Origin: SLRI01 sp942491185
Lineage (GTDB): Bacteria > Pseudomonadota > Alphaproteobacteria > Geminicoccales > Geminicoccaceae
Length of the DNA stretch: 64,000 nucleotides
Assembly (NCBI GenBank): GCA_942491185.1
Contig: CALOAB010000008.1
Location: 1 to 64,000, forward strand
Direction of reading: 5' to 3'
The first letter of the stretch is position 1, and every line of letters starts with the position of its first letter. Under the pieces are notes generated by a model that saw nothing but the letters and a program-made list of their open reading frames with translations, was not told where the DNA came from and did no database searches. The position numbers and the translations under genes were made by a program. Below, one piece after another: positions 1 through 7,512 of the stretch.

Positions 1-711
1 TACGTGCCGGGTGTCACCCAGTATTCCGGCGGTGCCGCCGCCCTGCCCGGCCATGAGATCGTCCGGGTCCGCTTTCGCCGGCCCTTGCCGCTGGACGAGG
101 GCTTCAGGCAGATCGAGGCGATCATCGGCGAGGCCGGCAGGCCGCTCACCGCGTTCTGCGCCTGCGAGCTGCGCTCGCCCGCCCCCTTCAGCGAGGCCGG
201 GTTCAAGAGCTTCAATACCGCCTATTGCGGCGTGCTCGAGCGCTGGGGCATCTATCGGGACGGCGTCAACCCGGTCGCCCGGGCCAATGTCTGTCCCGAG
301 ATCGCCCCCCCCGACGCACCTTCCTTCCACGCCTTCTGCTTCACCGTCGAGGCCCAGAGCGCAGCCCCTTCCTTCGTCATTGCCGGCAGTGGCGAGGCAC
401 CCGAAGGCAAGGCCAACTATCACGACCACATCGTCCGCCGCGGCGACACCAGCCCCGACGGCCTGCGCGAGAAGGCGCTCTTCGTGCTGGCCGAGATGGA
501 GCGCCGCATGGCCTGCCTCGGCTTCGGCTGGGCGGACACGACCGCAGCCCAGGTCTACACCGTCTTCGACCTCCACCCCTTCCTCGCCACCGAGATCGTC
601 GCCCGCGGTGCGGCTGCGAACGGCCTGACCTGGCACTTCGACCGGCCGCCCGTCGTCGACCTCGACTACGAGATGGACTGCCGCGGGCTGGCGATCGAGA
701 AGGTGGTCTGA
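1..711 (+). CDS. Conserved protein, possibly CnbZ/RidA-type deaminase; 5' end cut by the window
   Basis: The frame is open from base 1 and a GTG lies at 4-6, but the residues before it (Tyr) are also open, so the true start is probably outside the window. The 235 visible residues form a compact soluble protein with no signal peptide or membrane segment. Conserved-looking stretches are CACELRSPAPFSEAGF, NPVARANVCP and GSGEAPEGKANYHDHIV. From memory these resemble proteins annotated as 2-amino-5-chloromuconate deaminase (CnbZ), a distant RidA-like group. I cannot confirm this without a search, and no substrate can be read from the context. The next gene is 188 bp downstream and looks unrelated. 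Confidence 0.55.
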   Translation, partial: YVPGVTQYSGGAAALPGHEIVRVRFRRPLPLDEGFRQIEAIIGEAGRPLTAFCACELRSPAPFSEAGFKSFNTAYCGVLERWGIYRDGVNPVARANVCPEIAPPDAPSFHAFCFTVEAQSAAPSFVIAGSGEAPEGKANYHDHIVRRGDTSPDGLREKALFVLAEMERRMACLGFGWADTTAAQVYTVFDLHPFLATEIVARGAAANGLTWHFDRPPVVDLDYEMDCRGLAIEKVV

Positions 712-898
712 GGTCGCAGCAATCGATCGGCGAACGGAGCGCCACACGCCAGCACCACCGATCCCAGCGACCACCCCGACCGTGCCTCGCCACGTTTACC
801 CTGGAAAATCCCCAGCCTTACGCCCGCGATGTTTCCCGGCATCATCCCCCCATCGAAACACCGGACACCGCACCCCACCCGACGCCAGGAGACATCCC

Positions 899-1441
899 AT
901 GACCACCATCAAGCTCAGCGCCGCCGCCCTCACCCTCTCGCTGCTTGCCGCCGCCAGCTTCGGCGATGCGGCCTTTGCCCAGCAGGGCGGCGTCGAGGTC
1001 GGCGGCAACGCCAACAACCTCACCCTCGTCAACCGCAACACCAACGCCGCCATCGGCAAGGACGCCACCGCCACCACCAAGATCGGCAGCGTCCAGGACA
1101 GCAAAATCGGCGGCAATCTCAACAACTTGACCCTCGTCAACCGCAACACCAACGCGGCCATCGGCAAGAACGCCGAGGCCAACACCCGCATCGGCGCCAT
1201 CGACGGCGCCGAGGTCGGCGGCAACCTCAACAACCTGACCCTGGTCAACCGCAACACCAACGCCGCCATCGGCGTCAACTCCAAGGCCGGCACCGCGATC
1301 GGCACCGTCAACAACGCCAAGACCGGCGGCAACCTCAACAACCTCACCCTGGTCAACCGCAACACCAACGCCGCCATCGGCGTCAACACCACCGCCTGCT
1401 CCGAAATCGGCAATATCGGCAAATCCGACGCCTGCGACTGA
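899..1441 (+). CDS. Secreted protein of four 36-residue Asn-rich repeats
   Basis: This 180-residue protein starts at ATG 899, with AGGAG at 887-891 seven bases upstream. Residues 1-27 form a Sec signal peptide with likely cleavage after AFA. Residues 35-180 are four tandem copies of a 36-residue unit whose first 19 residues (GGNLNNLTLVNRNTNAAIG) are almost invariant; the other 17 vary but keep an IG near their middle. The last copy ends with two cysteines, at about residues 167 and 179. Alternating hydrophobic and polar residues, regular Asn and the strict period suggest a beta-solenoid or amyloid-like surface fibre subunit. It does not match the curlin Ser-x5-Gln pattern. I do not recognise the family, and it stands alone with its own terminator. 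Confidence 0.8.
   Translation: MTTIKLSAAALTLSLLAAASFGDAAFAQQGGVEVGGNANNLTLVNRNTNAAIGKDATATTKIGSVQDSKIGGNLNNLTLVNRNTNAAIGKNAEANTRIGAIDGAEVGGNLNNLTLVNRNTNAAIGVNSKAGTAIGTVNNAKTGGNLNNLTLVNRNTNAAIGVNTTACSEIGNIGKSDACD
1001..1438 (+). repeat. Four tandem 108-bp coding repeats
   Basis: Units run 1001-1108, 1109-1216, 1217-1324 and 1325-1438; the last is slightly longer at its end. Within each unit the first ~57 bases are nearly identical at DNA level and the rest diverges, so copy number could change by slippage or recombination. Confidence 0.85.
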
Positions 1442-1499
1442 GCCTTAGCCCCGACCACCTCCCTCATCCTCCCTGCGTCACTCAGCCGGCCGCTCAACG

Positions 1500-1519
1500 A
1501 GCGCGCCGGCGCTTTTTTT
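1500..1519 (+). terminator. Rho-independent terminator of the repeat-protein gene
   Basis: A stem AGCGC (1500-1504) pairs with GCGCT (1509-1513) around a GCCG loop and runs into seven T (1513-1519). It lies 59 bases after the stop codon of the repeat protein. The permease gene on the other strand ends at 1544. Confidence 0.75.
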
Positions 1520-1543
1520 GTCCCGAGCAACAACCCCGAGCGT

Positions 1544-2365
1544 TCAGCCCTTCACCGCACCGGCGACGCTGCCGGCGAGCAGGCGGTAGGTGAGCAGCCC
1601 GAGCAGCATCGGCGGCAGGGCGGCCACGACCATGACGGCCGCCGCCACGCCCCACTGGATGCCGCCGCCGGCCGTGGCGAAGAAGAACGAGGCGCCGACC
1701 GTCACCGGCACCGCGTCGCGGGTGGTCAGCATCAGCCCGAACAGGAACTCGTTCCAGGCGGTGATGAAGCCGAAGATCAGCGCCGTGACCAGGGCTGGGC
1801 GAATGAGCGGCGTGACGACGAAGAGCAGGATCCGAAAGCGACCGGCACCGTCGATCATCGCCGCCTCGTCGAGCTCGCTCGGCAGGTCGATCACGGCGTT
1901 GACCAGCAAGACCAGGGCTATGGGCAGATTGACGATGGTCAGGATGAGCCCGAGCCCGAGCCGCGTGTCGAGCAGCCCCGCCCACTGGAACATCATGTAG
2001 ATCGGAATGGCGAAGATGATCAGCGGCACGGCGCGCAGGTTGACCACGAGCGGCAAGAGCGTCTGCCGGCCGAAGCCGCCACGGCCGATCGCATAGGCCG
2101 CCGGCAAGGCAAGGACGATCGCCAGCACCGTGCCGAGCGTCGAGACCGCGAGGCTGTTGGCCAGATAGGCCCAGATGTCGAGCCTATCGGAGACGGCAAA
2201 GACCTGGCGGTAATTGTCGAGCGTCGGCGATTGAACCCAAAGGCCCGGGTTGGTCGCCAGCTCGCGCGGGCTCTTGAACGAGGTCACCAGCGTGACGATC
2301 ACCGGCAGGTTCATCGCCACGGCAGCGATCCCGAAGACCAGCCAGCGGGCGGCTGCCAGCATCAT
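1544..2365 (-). CDS. Carbohydrate ABC transporter permease, MalG type
   Basis: This 273-residue inner-membrane protein is the second permease of a CUT1 sugar importer. It has six predicted membrane segments, and the EAA loop that docks the ATPase reads DEAAMIDGAGRFRILLFVV. The start ATG at 2365 overlaps the stop of the upstream permease by four bases (ATGA), so the two are translationally coupled. It is the last gene of the cluster nanE, ROK kinase, binding protein, permease, permease. No ATPase is encoded here, so the importer must borrow one from elsewhere, as MsiK-type systems do (inference). Substrate specificity is inferred only from the nanE and kinase neighbours. Confidence 0.9.
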   Translation of the reverse strand: MMLAAARWLVFGIAAVAMNLPVIVTLVTSFKSPRELATNPGLWVQSPTLDNYRQVFAVSDRLDIWAYLANSLAVSTLGTVLAIVLALPAAYAIGRGGFGRQTLLPLVVNLRAVPLIIFAIPIYMMFQWAGLLDTRLGLGLILTIVNLPIALVLLVNAVIDLPSELDEAAMIDGAGRFRILLFVVTPLIRPALVTALIFGFITAWNEFLFGLMLTTRDAVPVTVGASFFFATAGGGIQWGVAAAVMVVAALPPMLLGLLTYRLLAGSVAGAVKG

Positions 2366-3237
2366 CGCCGCGCCGCCTCGCGCTTGCGGGCTGCCCAGTT
2401 GAGCCAGAAGAGGAGCGCGAAGGAGGCGATGAAAAGGATGACCGAGGCGGCGACCGCCTCGCCGATTGCACCCCGCTTGAAGAAGGTCTCGTAGATCCAG
2501 ATCGAGAGCGACGCCGTGCTGCCCCCCGGTCCGCTGCCGGTGAGCGTGTAGACGTTGTCGAAGACGCGCAGCCCGTCGATGAAGCGGATAACCAGGACGA
2601 TGACGACAGTCGGCAGCATCAAGGGCAGCTCGACCGACCAGAGCAGGCGCCAGGCATTGGCCCCGTCCAGCGCCGCCGCCTCGCGCACCTCGATCGGAAT
2701 GGCGCGATAGGCGACCGTGAACAGCAGAAGCGCAAACGGCGTCCACTGCAGGGTCTCGACCACGACCAGCGTCCAAAAGGCATTGGCACCGGAAAGAAAC
2801 GCCGGGCTCGAGCCGAACCACTGCCAAAGATAATGCGGAATGGGGCCTGCGAACTCGTGCAGGACGAGGCGGTACATCAGCCCGACCAGGGCCGGTGCCA
2901 CCATGATCGGCAGGAGGAGCAGGGCCAGCAACCTCTTCTGGCGGTCGAGCAAGGGTGCCAGGAAGACGGCGAGCGCCAAGCCGAGCGCGCACTCGACGCC
3001 GGCTGTGATGACGGCAAAGCGGAGCGAGAACCAGGCGGCGCGCCAGAACGAGGGATCGGCGAGCACCGCCGCATAGTTGGCAAAGCCGATCAGCTCCGGC
3101 GCGTTGAGCGTGGTGAAGCTCACCGCCGAGACGCTGTAGACCAGATCGACAACGGTCGGAAAGCCCAGGAAGACCAGGAGAAACAGCACCATGGGCGTGG
3201 CCAGCACACCCCAGGCGAGGCCGTCCCGCGCCCGCAT
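2362..3237 (-). CDS. Carbohydrate ABC transporter permease, MalF type
   Basis: This 291-residue permease is the first membrane subunit of the CUT1 importer, with about six membrane segments and the EAA loop (EVREAAALDGANAWRLLWSV). A TTG at 3276 would give 13 more residues but lies inside the hairpin at 3262-3293, so ATG 3237 is the better start. The gap to the binding-protein gene holds that hairpin. The permease pairs with the MalG-type protein encoded just downstream. Confidence 0.88.
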   Translation of the reverse strand: MRARDGLAWGVLATPMVLFLLVFLGFPTVVDLVYSVSAVSFTTLNAPELIGFANYAAVLADPSFWRAAWFSLRFAVITAGVECALGLALAVFLAPLLDRQKRLLALLLLPIMVAPALVGLMYRLVLHEFAGPIPHYLWQWFGSSPAFLSGANAFWTLVVVETLQWTPFALLLFTVAYRAIPIEVREAAALDGANAWRLLWSVELPLMLPTVVIVLVIRFIDGLRVFDNVYTLTGSGPGGSTASLSIWIYETFFKRGAIGEAVAASVILFIASFALLFWLNWAARKREAARR

Positions 3238-3261
3238 CCTATCGCGATCCAATCGAATGCC

Positions 3262-3293
3262 GCCCCGGCCGGGCAACTGAGCCCGGCCGGGGC
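3262..3293 (-). promoter_or_regulatory. Stable GC hairpin between binding-protein and permease genes
   Basis: A perfect 13-bp inverted repeat (3262-3274 and 3281-3293) with a six-base loop sits between the stop of the binding protein (3304) and the permease start. No T-run follows on the minus strand, so it is probably an mRNA-stabilising or attenuating hairpin. It would let the binding protein be made in excess of the permeases, as known for malE-malF type operons. Confidence 0.7.
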
Positions 3294-3303
3294 ATCATGA
3301 GGC

Positions 3304-4627
3304 TCAGGGCAGAAGCTCGCTCATGCCGGCGGACGTCGCGGCCAGCGCGTCGTCGAGGCTCTTCTGGTCGGCCCAGTAGGCGGTGAACTCGCTCGCCTGC
3401 AGCTCGTAGATCGAGAGCGCGTTGGCCGAGGTGCCGCCGTTCATGACGAAGCCGTACTCACCGGCATAAGAGCCCAGCTTCGCGAGGTCCGGACGCTCCT
3501 CGGCGACCGCGGCCACCACCTCGGGCGTCAGCGCCGGCGAGCCCTGGTTTCGCGCATAGATCAACGCCCCCTCCTCGGTCGAGAGCCAGGCCAGGAACTT
3601 GGCCGCCCCTTCCTTGTTCTCGGCCGCCTTGTTCAGGCCGAGCCCGAGACCGTGGATGTGGGTGAAGCGCCCCTCCGGCCCGGCTGGCGGGGCGATCGTG
3701 CCGGTCACCTCGGCCACGGCGGGCGCGGTCTCGGGGTTGGTCAGCTCACCGGCCGCCGCGTTCCACTGCAGCATGGTGGCGACCTGGCCTGCGGCATAGG
3801 CGGCGTTGGCCTCGGCATACTCGTAGCTCAGGCTGTCGACCGGCGTCGCACCGGCATCCGTCAGCATCTTGTAGAGCTCGAGACCTGCGCGGAAGGCATC
3901 GCTGTCGACGGTGATGTTGCCCTGGTCATCCATCCAGTTGCCGCCGTGGCTGCGCGGGATCGAATGCCAGATCATCATGTTGAAGAGCAGGTTCTTCATC
4001 TGCAGCACGGTGCCGTAGCGGGTCGGGCTCTCCGGGTTCACCGACTGGGTGAAGTAGAGAGCCGTCGCCGCATAGTCCTCCCAGGTCCACTCGTCCGGCT
4101 GCCGCGGCGACAGCGCCTTGCCCAGATACTGCTCGCTGATCTCTTCAAAGGTTTCACGCGCGGCTTCGTCGGCCAGCATCGCCTCGATCAGGTCGGTTCG
4201 GTAGTAGAGAAAATGCAACGAAAGGTCGGTCGGCACGCCGTATTGCGCCCCGTCGAACTGCATGGTCGAGAGCACCGCATCGCCGTAGACGCTGGCCGCC
4301 TCGTCGGAGAGTGTCACCGGCTCCATGAAGGGCGCGTAGCGGCCGATGGAGTAGGTGGCGATCAGGTTGGCGTCGAAGGCGGTCGAGCCTGCCGCCAGGT
4401 CGGCCTGCAGCTTGTCCCAGAAGCCGTCCCGGTTGAAGAACAGCAGCTCGACCTGGTCTGCCTCGGCGGTGTCCGGCTTGGCGTTGTAGGCCTCGGCGGC
4501 GGCTCGCAGCGCCGTCTCCTCGGGGCCACCCGGCCAGCCGAGGACGGTCACCTGGGCCTGGGCGGTCGTAGCGAACGCGGCGAGGCAGGCGGCGAGCGCC
4601 AGTCGCGATGCTGCTGGGCATGGGCAT
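3304..4627 (-). CDS. Sugar ABC transporter substrate-binding protein (frameshift near start)
   Basis: This is the periplasmic binding protein of the CUT1 importer, about 440 residues, family 1 fold. The mature part begins QVTVLGWPGGPEETALRAAA. A strong GGAGGA site (4634-4639) lies six bases before ATG 4627, but that ATG reads into a different frame from the signal peptide and mature protein. The core RLALAACLAAFATTAQAQ is one frame away. The coding length is one base over a multiple of three, so a single-base insertion around 4600 is the simplest explanation. It lies 16 bases after the ROK kinase stop. The ligand is probably an amino sugar or its glycoside, judged only from nanE nearby. Confidence 0.85.
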
Positions 4628-4643
4628 GTTGGTTCCTCCAGGG

Positions 4644-5507
4644 TTATTGATTGTCGTTGCGCTGATGATGCCGGGCGAGATCGGCGGCGCCCAGGATGCC
4701 GGCCATGGCACCGGTCGCGGCAGCGACGAGATGTGGTCGCAGGCGCGGGCGCAGTCCGTCGAGCTGACGGCGAACGGAATCGAGAAAGCCGTGCGCCAAC
4801 CCGACGCCGCCGCCGACCACGATCCGCGGTGGATCGAGCAGCACATGCAGGTTGCGCATCAGCACTGCCGCGCGCTCGCTGGCGAGCTGGACGATCGTCT
4901 CGGCCCAGTCGGCACCATTGGCAGCTGCGGCAAACACATCGGCCGCCGTGCCCGGCCGGCCGGCGCGTCCGGCGGCCCGTTCGATCCATTTGCCTGAGCA
5001 ATGATCCTCGACGGGGCCGGCCTCCGGCGCCTGCATATCGACGATCTGCCCGATGCTGCCGGCGATGCCGCCGAGCAGCCGGCCGCCGGTGATAATGCCG
5101 CCGCCGACGCCGGTGGAGATCGTGACGAACACCATGTCCCGGCCCCTGCCGGCACCGAAGCGGTGCTCGCCCCAGGCAGCGGCCTGCGCATCGTTGGTCG
5201 CCGTGACCGGACGGCCGAGCACCGCCTCGAGACGGCCGGCCAGTGGGTAGCCCGCGGGAATCGCCAGGACATCTTCATTGAGCGCATGCCAGCCGCCCTG
5301 GTCGAAGATGCCGGTGGCGGCGACACCGACAACGCCGACGCGATCCAACCAGGGTCGCGCAAGCTCTCCGACAGCCTGCACCAGGTCATCCACCTCGCCC
5401 GAGCGCGGCGTCGCGATGCGCCGCTGGTCGAGCACCGCGGCACCATCGACCAGCGCCGCCAGGATCTTGGTGCCGCCGATATCGATGGCCAGCACCGGCC
5501 CGCTCAT
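4644..5507 (-). CDS. ROK-family sugar kinase, probably N-acetylmannosamine kinase
   Basis: This 287-residue cytoplasmic kinase carries the phosphate-binding motif AIDIGGTK (residues 7-14), a catalytic Asp in ATND (about 106) and the second phosphate motif STGVGGGI. Its start overlaps the nanE stop by four bases, which supports the NanK role of phosphorylating N-acetylmannosamine for NanE. The zinc-binding region of ROK kinases is unusual: where GH and a C-x-C-G-x2-G-C-x-E signature are expected, it has SIGQI at 151-155 and a single Cys in DHCSGKW near 170. The site is therefore lost or strongly altered, and specificity is not certain. Confidence 0.85.
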   Translation of the reverse strand: MSGPVLAIDIGGTKILAALVDGAAVLDQRRIATPRSGEVDDLVQAVGELARPWLDRVGVVGVAATGIFDQGGWHALNEDVLAIPAGYPLAGRLEAVLGRPVTATNDAQAAAWGEHRFGAGRGRDMVFVTISTGVGGGIITGGRLLGGIAGSIGQIVDMQAPEAGPVEDHCSGKWIERAAGRAGRPGTAADVFAAAANGADWAETIVQLASERAAVLMRNLHVLLDPPRIVVGGGVGLAHGFLDSVRRQLDGLRPRLRPHLVAAATGAMAGILGAADLARHHQRNDNQ

Positions 5508-6175
5508 CGCCCGCCAGCCCCGTCAATCGCCGCGGCGAACCAGGCGGTGATGTGCTCGGGCCGGGTGATGGCCGAGCCGACGACCACGGCGAATGCGCCG
5601 GCGCGGCGGGCGGCTGCGGCCTGCTCGGGGTAGCGGATGCGCCCTTCGGCCACGACATGCGGCGTCAGCTCGCGCAGCTGCGCTACCAGCTCGAGATCGG
5701 GGTGGTCGGGCTCCGGGCCACCGGTGTAGCCCGAGAGCGTGCTGCCGACGAGATCGGCGCCAGCCGCCAGTGCGGCGATGCCATCGGCAAGGGTGGCGCA
5801 ATCGGCCATGGCCAGAGCACCTCTGCCTCGGATCGCCTCGACCATGTCCGAGACCGGCGTCGGTCGGGCGCGCAGGGTGGCGTCGAAGGCGACGATGTCC
5901 GCACCGGCCTCGCACAGCGCCAAAGCGTCATCGAGCGTTGGCGTGATGCGCACGGCCGTGTCGGTGCGATCGCGCTTGATGAGGCCAATGATCGGCGCCG
6001 CGGTCGCCTGCCGCACCGCACGCAGATTGGCCAGGCCCTCGATCCGCAGGCCCGCCGCACCGCCGTCCAGTGCGGCCAGCGCCATGCCGACCACCATGGA
6101 GACGCTGTCCAGCGGCCCGCCAGGGACGGGCTGGCAGGAGACGACCAGCCGGTGGTGCAGCTTCTCGAGAAGCAA
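5504..6175 (-). CDS. nanE: N-acetylmannosamine-6-phosphate 2-epimerase
   Basis: NanE converts N-acetylmannosamine-6-phosphate to N-acetylglucosamine-6-phosphate in sialic acid and amino-sugar catabolism. This TIM-barrel protein of about 223 residues shows the family stretches LVVSCQPV, GLANLRAVR, PIIGLIKRD, ADIVAFDAT, GADLVGSTLSGYT and FAVVVGSAITRPEHI. Lys in IKRD is the expected catalytic residue. Neither possible start is good: TTG 6175 gives the usual family N-terminus (LLLEKLHHRL), while TTG 6220 adds 15 residues. It heads the minus-strand cluster. No sialic acid lyase is present, so the pathway may begin at free N-acetylmannosamine. Confidence 0.9.
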   Translation of the reverse strand: MLLEKLHHRLVVSCQPVPGGPLDSVSMVVGMALAALDGGAAGLRIEGLANLRAVRQATAAPIIGLIKRDRTDTAVRITPTLDDALALCEAGADIVAFDATLRARPTPVSDMVEAIRGRGALAMADCATLADGIAALAAGADLVGSTLSGYTGGPEPDHPDLELVAQLRELTPHVVAEGRIRYPEQAAAARRAGAFAVVVGSAITRPEHITAWFAAAIDGAGGR

Positions 6176-6401
6176 TCGTGCGGCGCCCTTTTGGCTGCTG
6201 ACAGACAAAGCGTAGTGCAATTACCCGGCAAGGCAACGTCCGCGCCAAGGCTGCCAGAGCCGCGGAACGACCAGCGGCGGCCAGCACGGACACCCGCTAT
6301 TCGTCACGGCACCGCAAAGAGATCCGTACAATTTTAGGCAATTCTCTCGAAAATACTGCATGAAATCGAAACGATACTTCAGCACGAATGCTCAATACAC
6401 G

Positions 6402-6430
6402 TTGTGTAAAGTATTTCTCTATTCTACTCT
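6402..6430 (+). promoter_or_regulatory. Probable promoter of the small RNA
   Basis: TTGTGT (6402-6407) and TACTCT (6425-6430) are separated by 17 bases in a locally AT-rich stretch, which would start RNA near 6437. The boxes are imperfect. They are supported mainly by the structured, terminated RNA that follows and the lack of any gene there. Confidence 0.4.
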
Positions 6431-6436
6431 CCGTTC

Positions 6437-6526
6437 AGTGCTCATGGGTTCTCCCGTGACACCCTACTTGAGGCGTTTCCTCCCTATGAAACTAGGCCGC
6501 AGCGCAAGCTGCGGCCTCTTTTTTTT
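6437..6526 (+). ncRNA. CuckoO/alpha-r15-like small RNA with anti-Shine-Dalgarno loop (candidate)
   Basis: About 90 nt could be transcribed from the promoter at 6402-6430. Hairpin 1 is CATGGGTTCTCCCGTG, with one G-T pair. Hairpin 2 has the stem GTTTC (6475-6479)/GAAAC (6488-6492) with CTCCCTAT in the loop, giving the UUUCCUCCCU element. A strong terminator follows. A CCUCC-bearing loop followed by a GC terminator is the hallmark of alphaproteobacterial CuckoO/CcsR (alpha-r15) sRNAs, thought to pair with ribosome binding sites of transporter and metabolic mRNAs. The family assignment is from memory of the motif. The structure itself is directly visible. Confidence 0.55.
6494..6526 (+). terminator. 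Strong Rho-independent terminator
   Basis: A perfect 10-bp stem AGGCCGCAGC (6494-6503)/GCTGCGGCCT (6508-6517) with a GCAA tetraloop runs into TCTTTTTTTT (6517-6526). No protein gene precedes it on this strand, so it most likely ends the small RNA. Confidence 0.9.
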
Positions 6527-6574
6527 CGGCAAGGCGCACATGAGCGGGCGTTCGACTATCGTCTGCGGCATCCG

Positions 6575-7246
6575 TCAGGAGATCTGTGGCAAGGCCGCCG
6601 GCAGCTCGTCGAGCGCCCCGATCATCATCGGCGGCTCTTTCGCGAACTCGAAGCGGCCGTTCTTGCGGTTGACCCAGATCGGCGACCAGCCGAAAGCGCC
6701 GGCCCCGGCCACGTCCCAGCCATTGGACGAGAGGAAGACCGGTGCGCCGGCCCGCACCGGGAGCAGGGTGGCGGCGTGGGCGTAGGCGGCCGGGTCCGGC
6801 TTGAAGCGCCGCGCCGGATCGACCGAGATCACCTGGTGGAAGAGGCCGACGATACCACCGGCGCTCAAGGCGCCATCGAGCATCTTCGGGTCACCATTGG
6901 AGAAGACGGCGAGGTGGTAGCCTTCCTCGCGCAGCTGGCGAAGGGCGGCCGGCACCTCCGGATAGACGGCGGGTGCCCGGTAGGCGTCGAGGAGATCCTG
7001 CCGCAAGCCCGGATCGCCGGTGAGGCCCACGGCGGCCAGCGCATGGTCCAGCGCACGTGCGGTCAGCATCCAAAACGTATGGTAGTCGCCGGTCATGGTC
7101 GCGACCCAGGCATATTCGAGCTGCTTCGCCCGCCACAGATCGTTGAGCCGTGCCGCCTCGGGCCCGATCCGCTCATTGTGCCGCGCCACCGGCGAGGCGA
7201 TGTCGAGCAGGGTGCCGTAGACGTCGAACACGATCACGCTCTGCAT
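6575..7246 (-). CDS. (S)-2-haloacid dehalogenase, type II (HAD superfamily)
   Basis: This 223-residue cytoplasmic hydrolase replaces the halogen of L-2-haloacids with hydroxyl through an aspartyl ester. The HAD motif VFDVYGTLLD contains the nucleophile Asp at residue 8. SNGDPKML supplies motif II, FKPDP the motif III lysine, and SSNGWDVAGAGAFGW is the characteristic type II dehalogenase segment. ATG 7246 follows GGAGGAG. The gene is divergent from the sauS-like gene across a 266-bp gap that probably holds both promoters. The natural substrate may not be halogenated, since many family members are of unknown use. Confidence 0.9.
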   Translation of the reverse strand: MQSVIVFDVYGTLLDIASPVARHNERIGPEAARLNDLWRAKQLEYAWVATMTGDYHTFWMLTARALDHALAAVGLTGDPGLRQDLLDAYRAPAVYPEVPAALRQLREEGYHLAVFSNGDPKMLDGALSAGGIVGLFHQVISVDPARRFKPDPAAYAHAATLLPVRAGAPVFLSSNGWDVAGAGAFGWSPIWVNRKNGRFEFAKEPPMMIGALDELPAALPQIS

Positions 7247-7512
7247 GGGTCACTCCTCCGCTCACGCCGGCGGCGCGCTCGTCTTGTAATGTCGACCCGA
7301 AAGCCCGCCCGATCAAGCGAGGGCGTCCGGCACGGCCGTAGTCGTGCGCAAAGCCGATGCAAGACTACGAACGCTCTTCGGACACCCTCTTACCCTCTGG
7401 GCGGAAGGGTGATACGGCCCATGCTGCCCGGCCGGCGGGCGATGGCTCACCAGTTCTATACGAAGCCGCGGACAACGACTCGGCCCGGCCACATCCGACC
7501 AGGACACCGCCG

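Noticed and set aside
1001..1438. Tandem repeats as a CRISPR or satellite array
   Set aside because: The repeats are in frame, 108 bp long without unique spacers, and encode a secreted protein.
796..1533. Long minus-strand open frame with repeats opposite the secreted repeat protein
   Set aside because: It only mirrors the repeats of the plus-strand gene and lacks a ribosome site. The plus-strand gene has a signal peptide, ribosome site and terminator.
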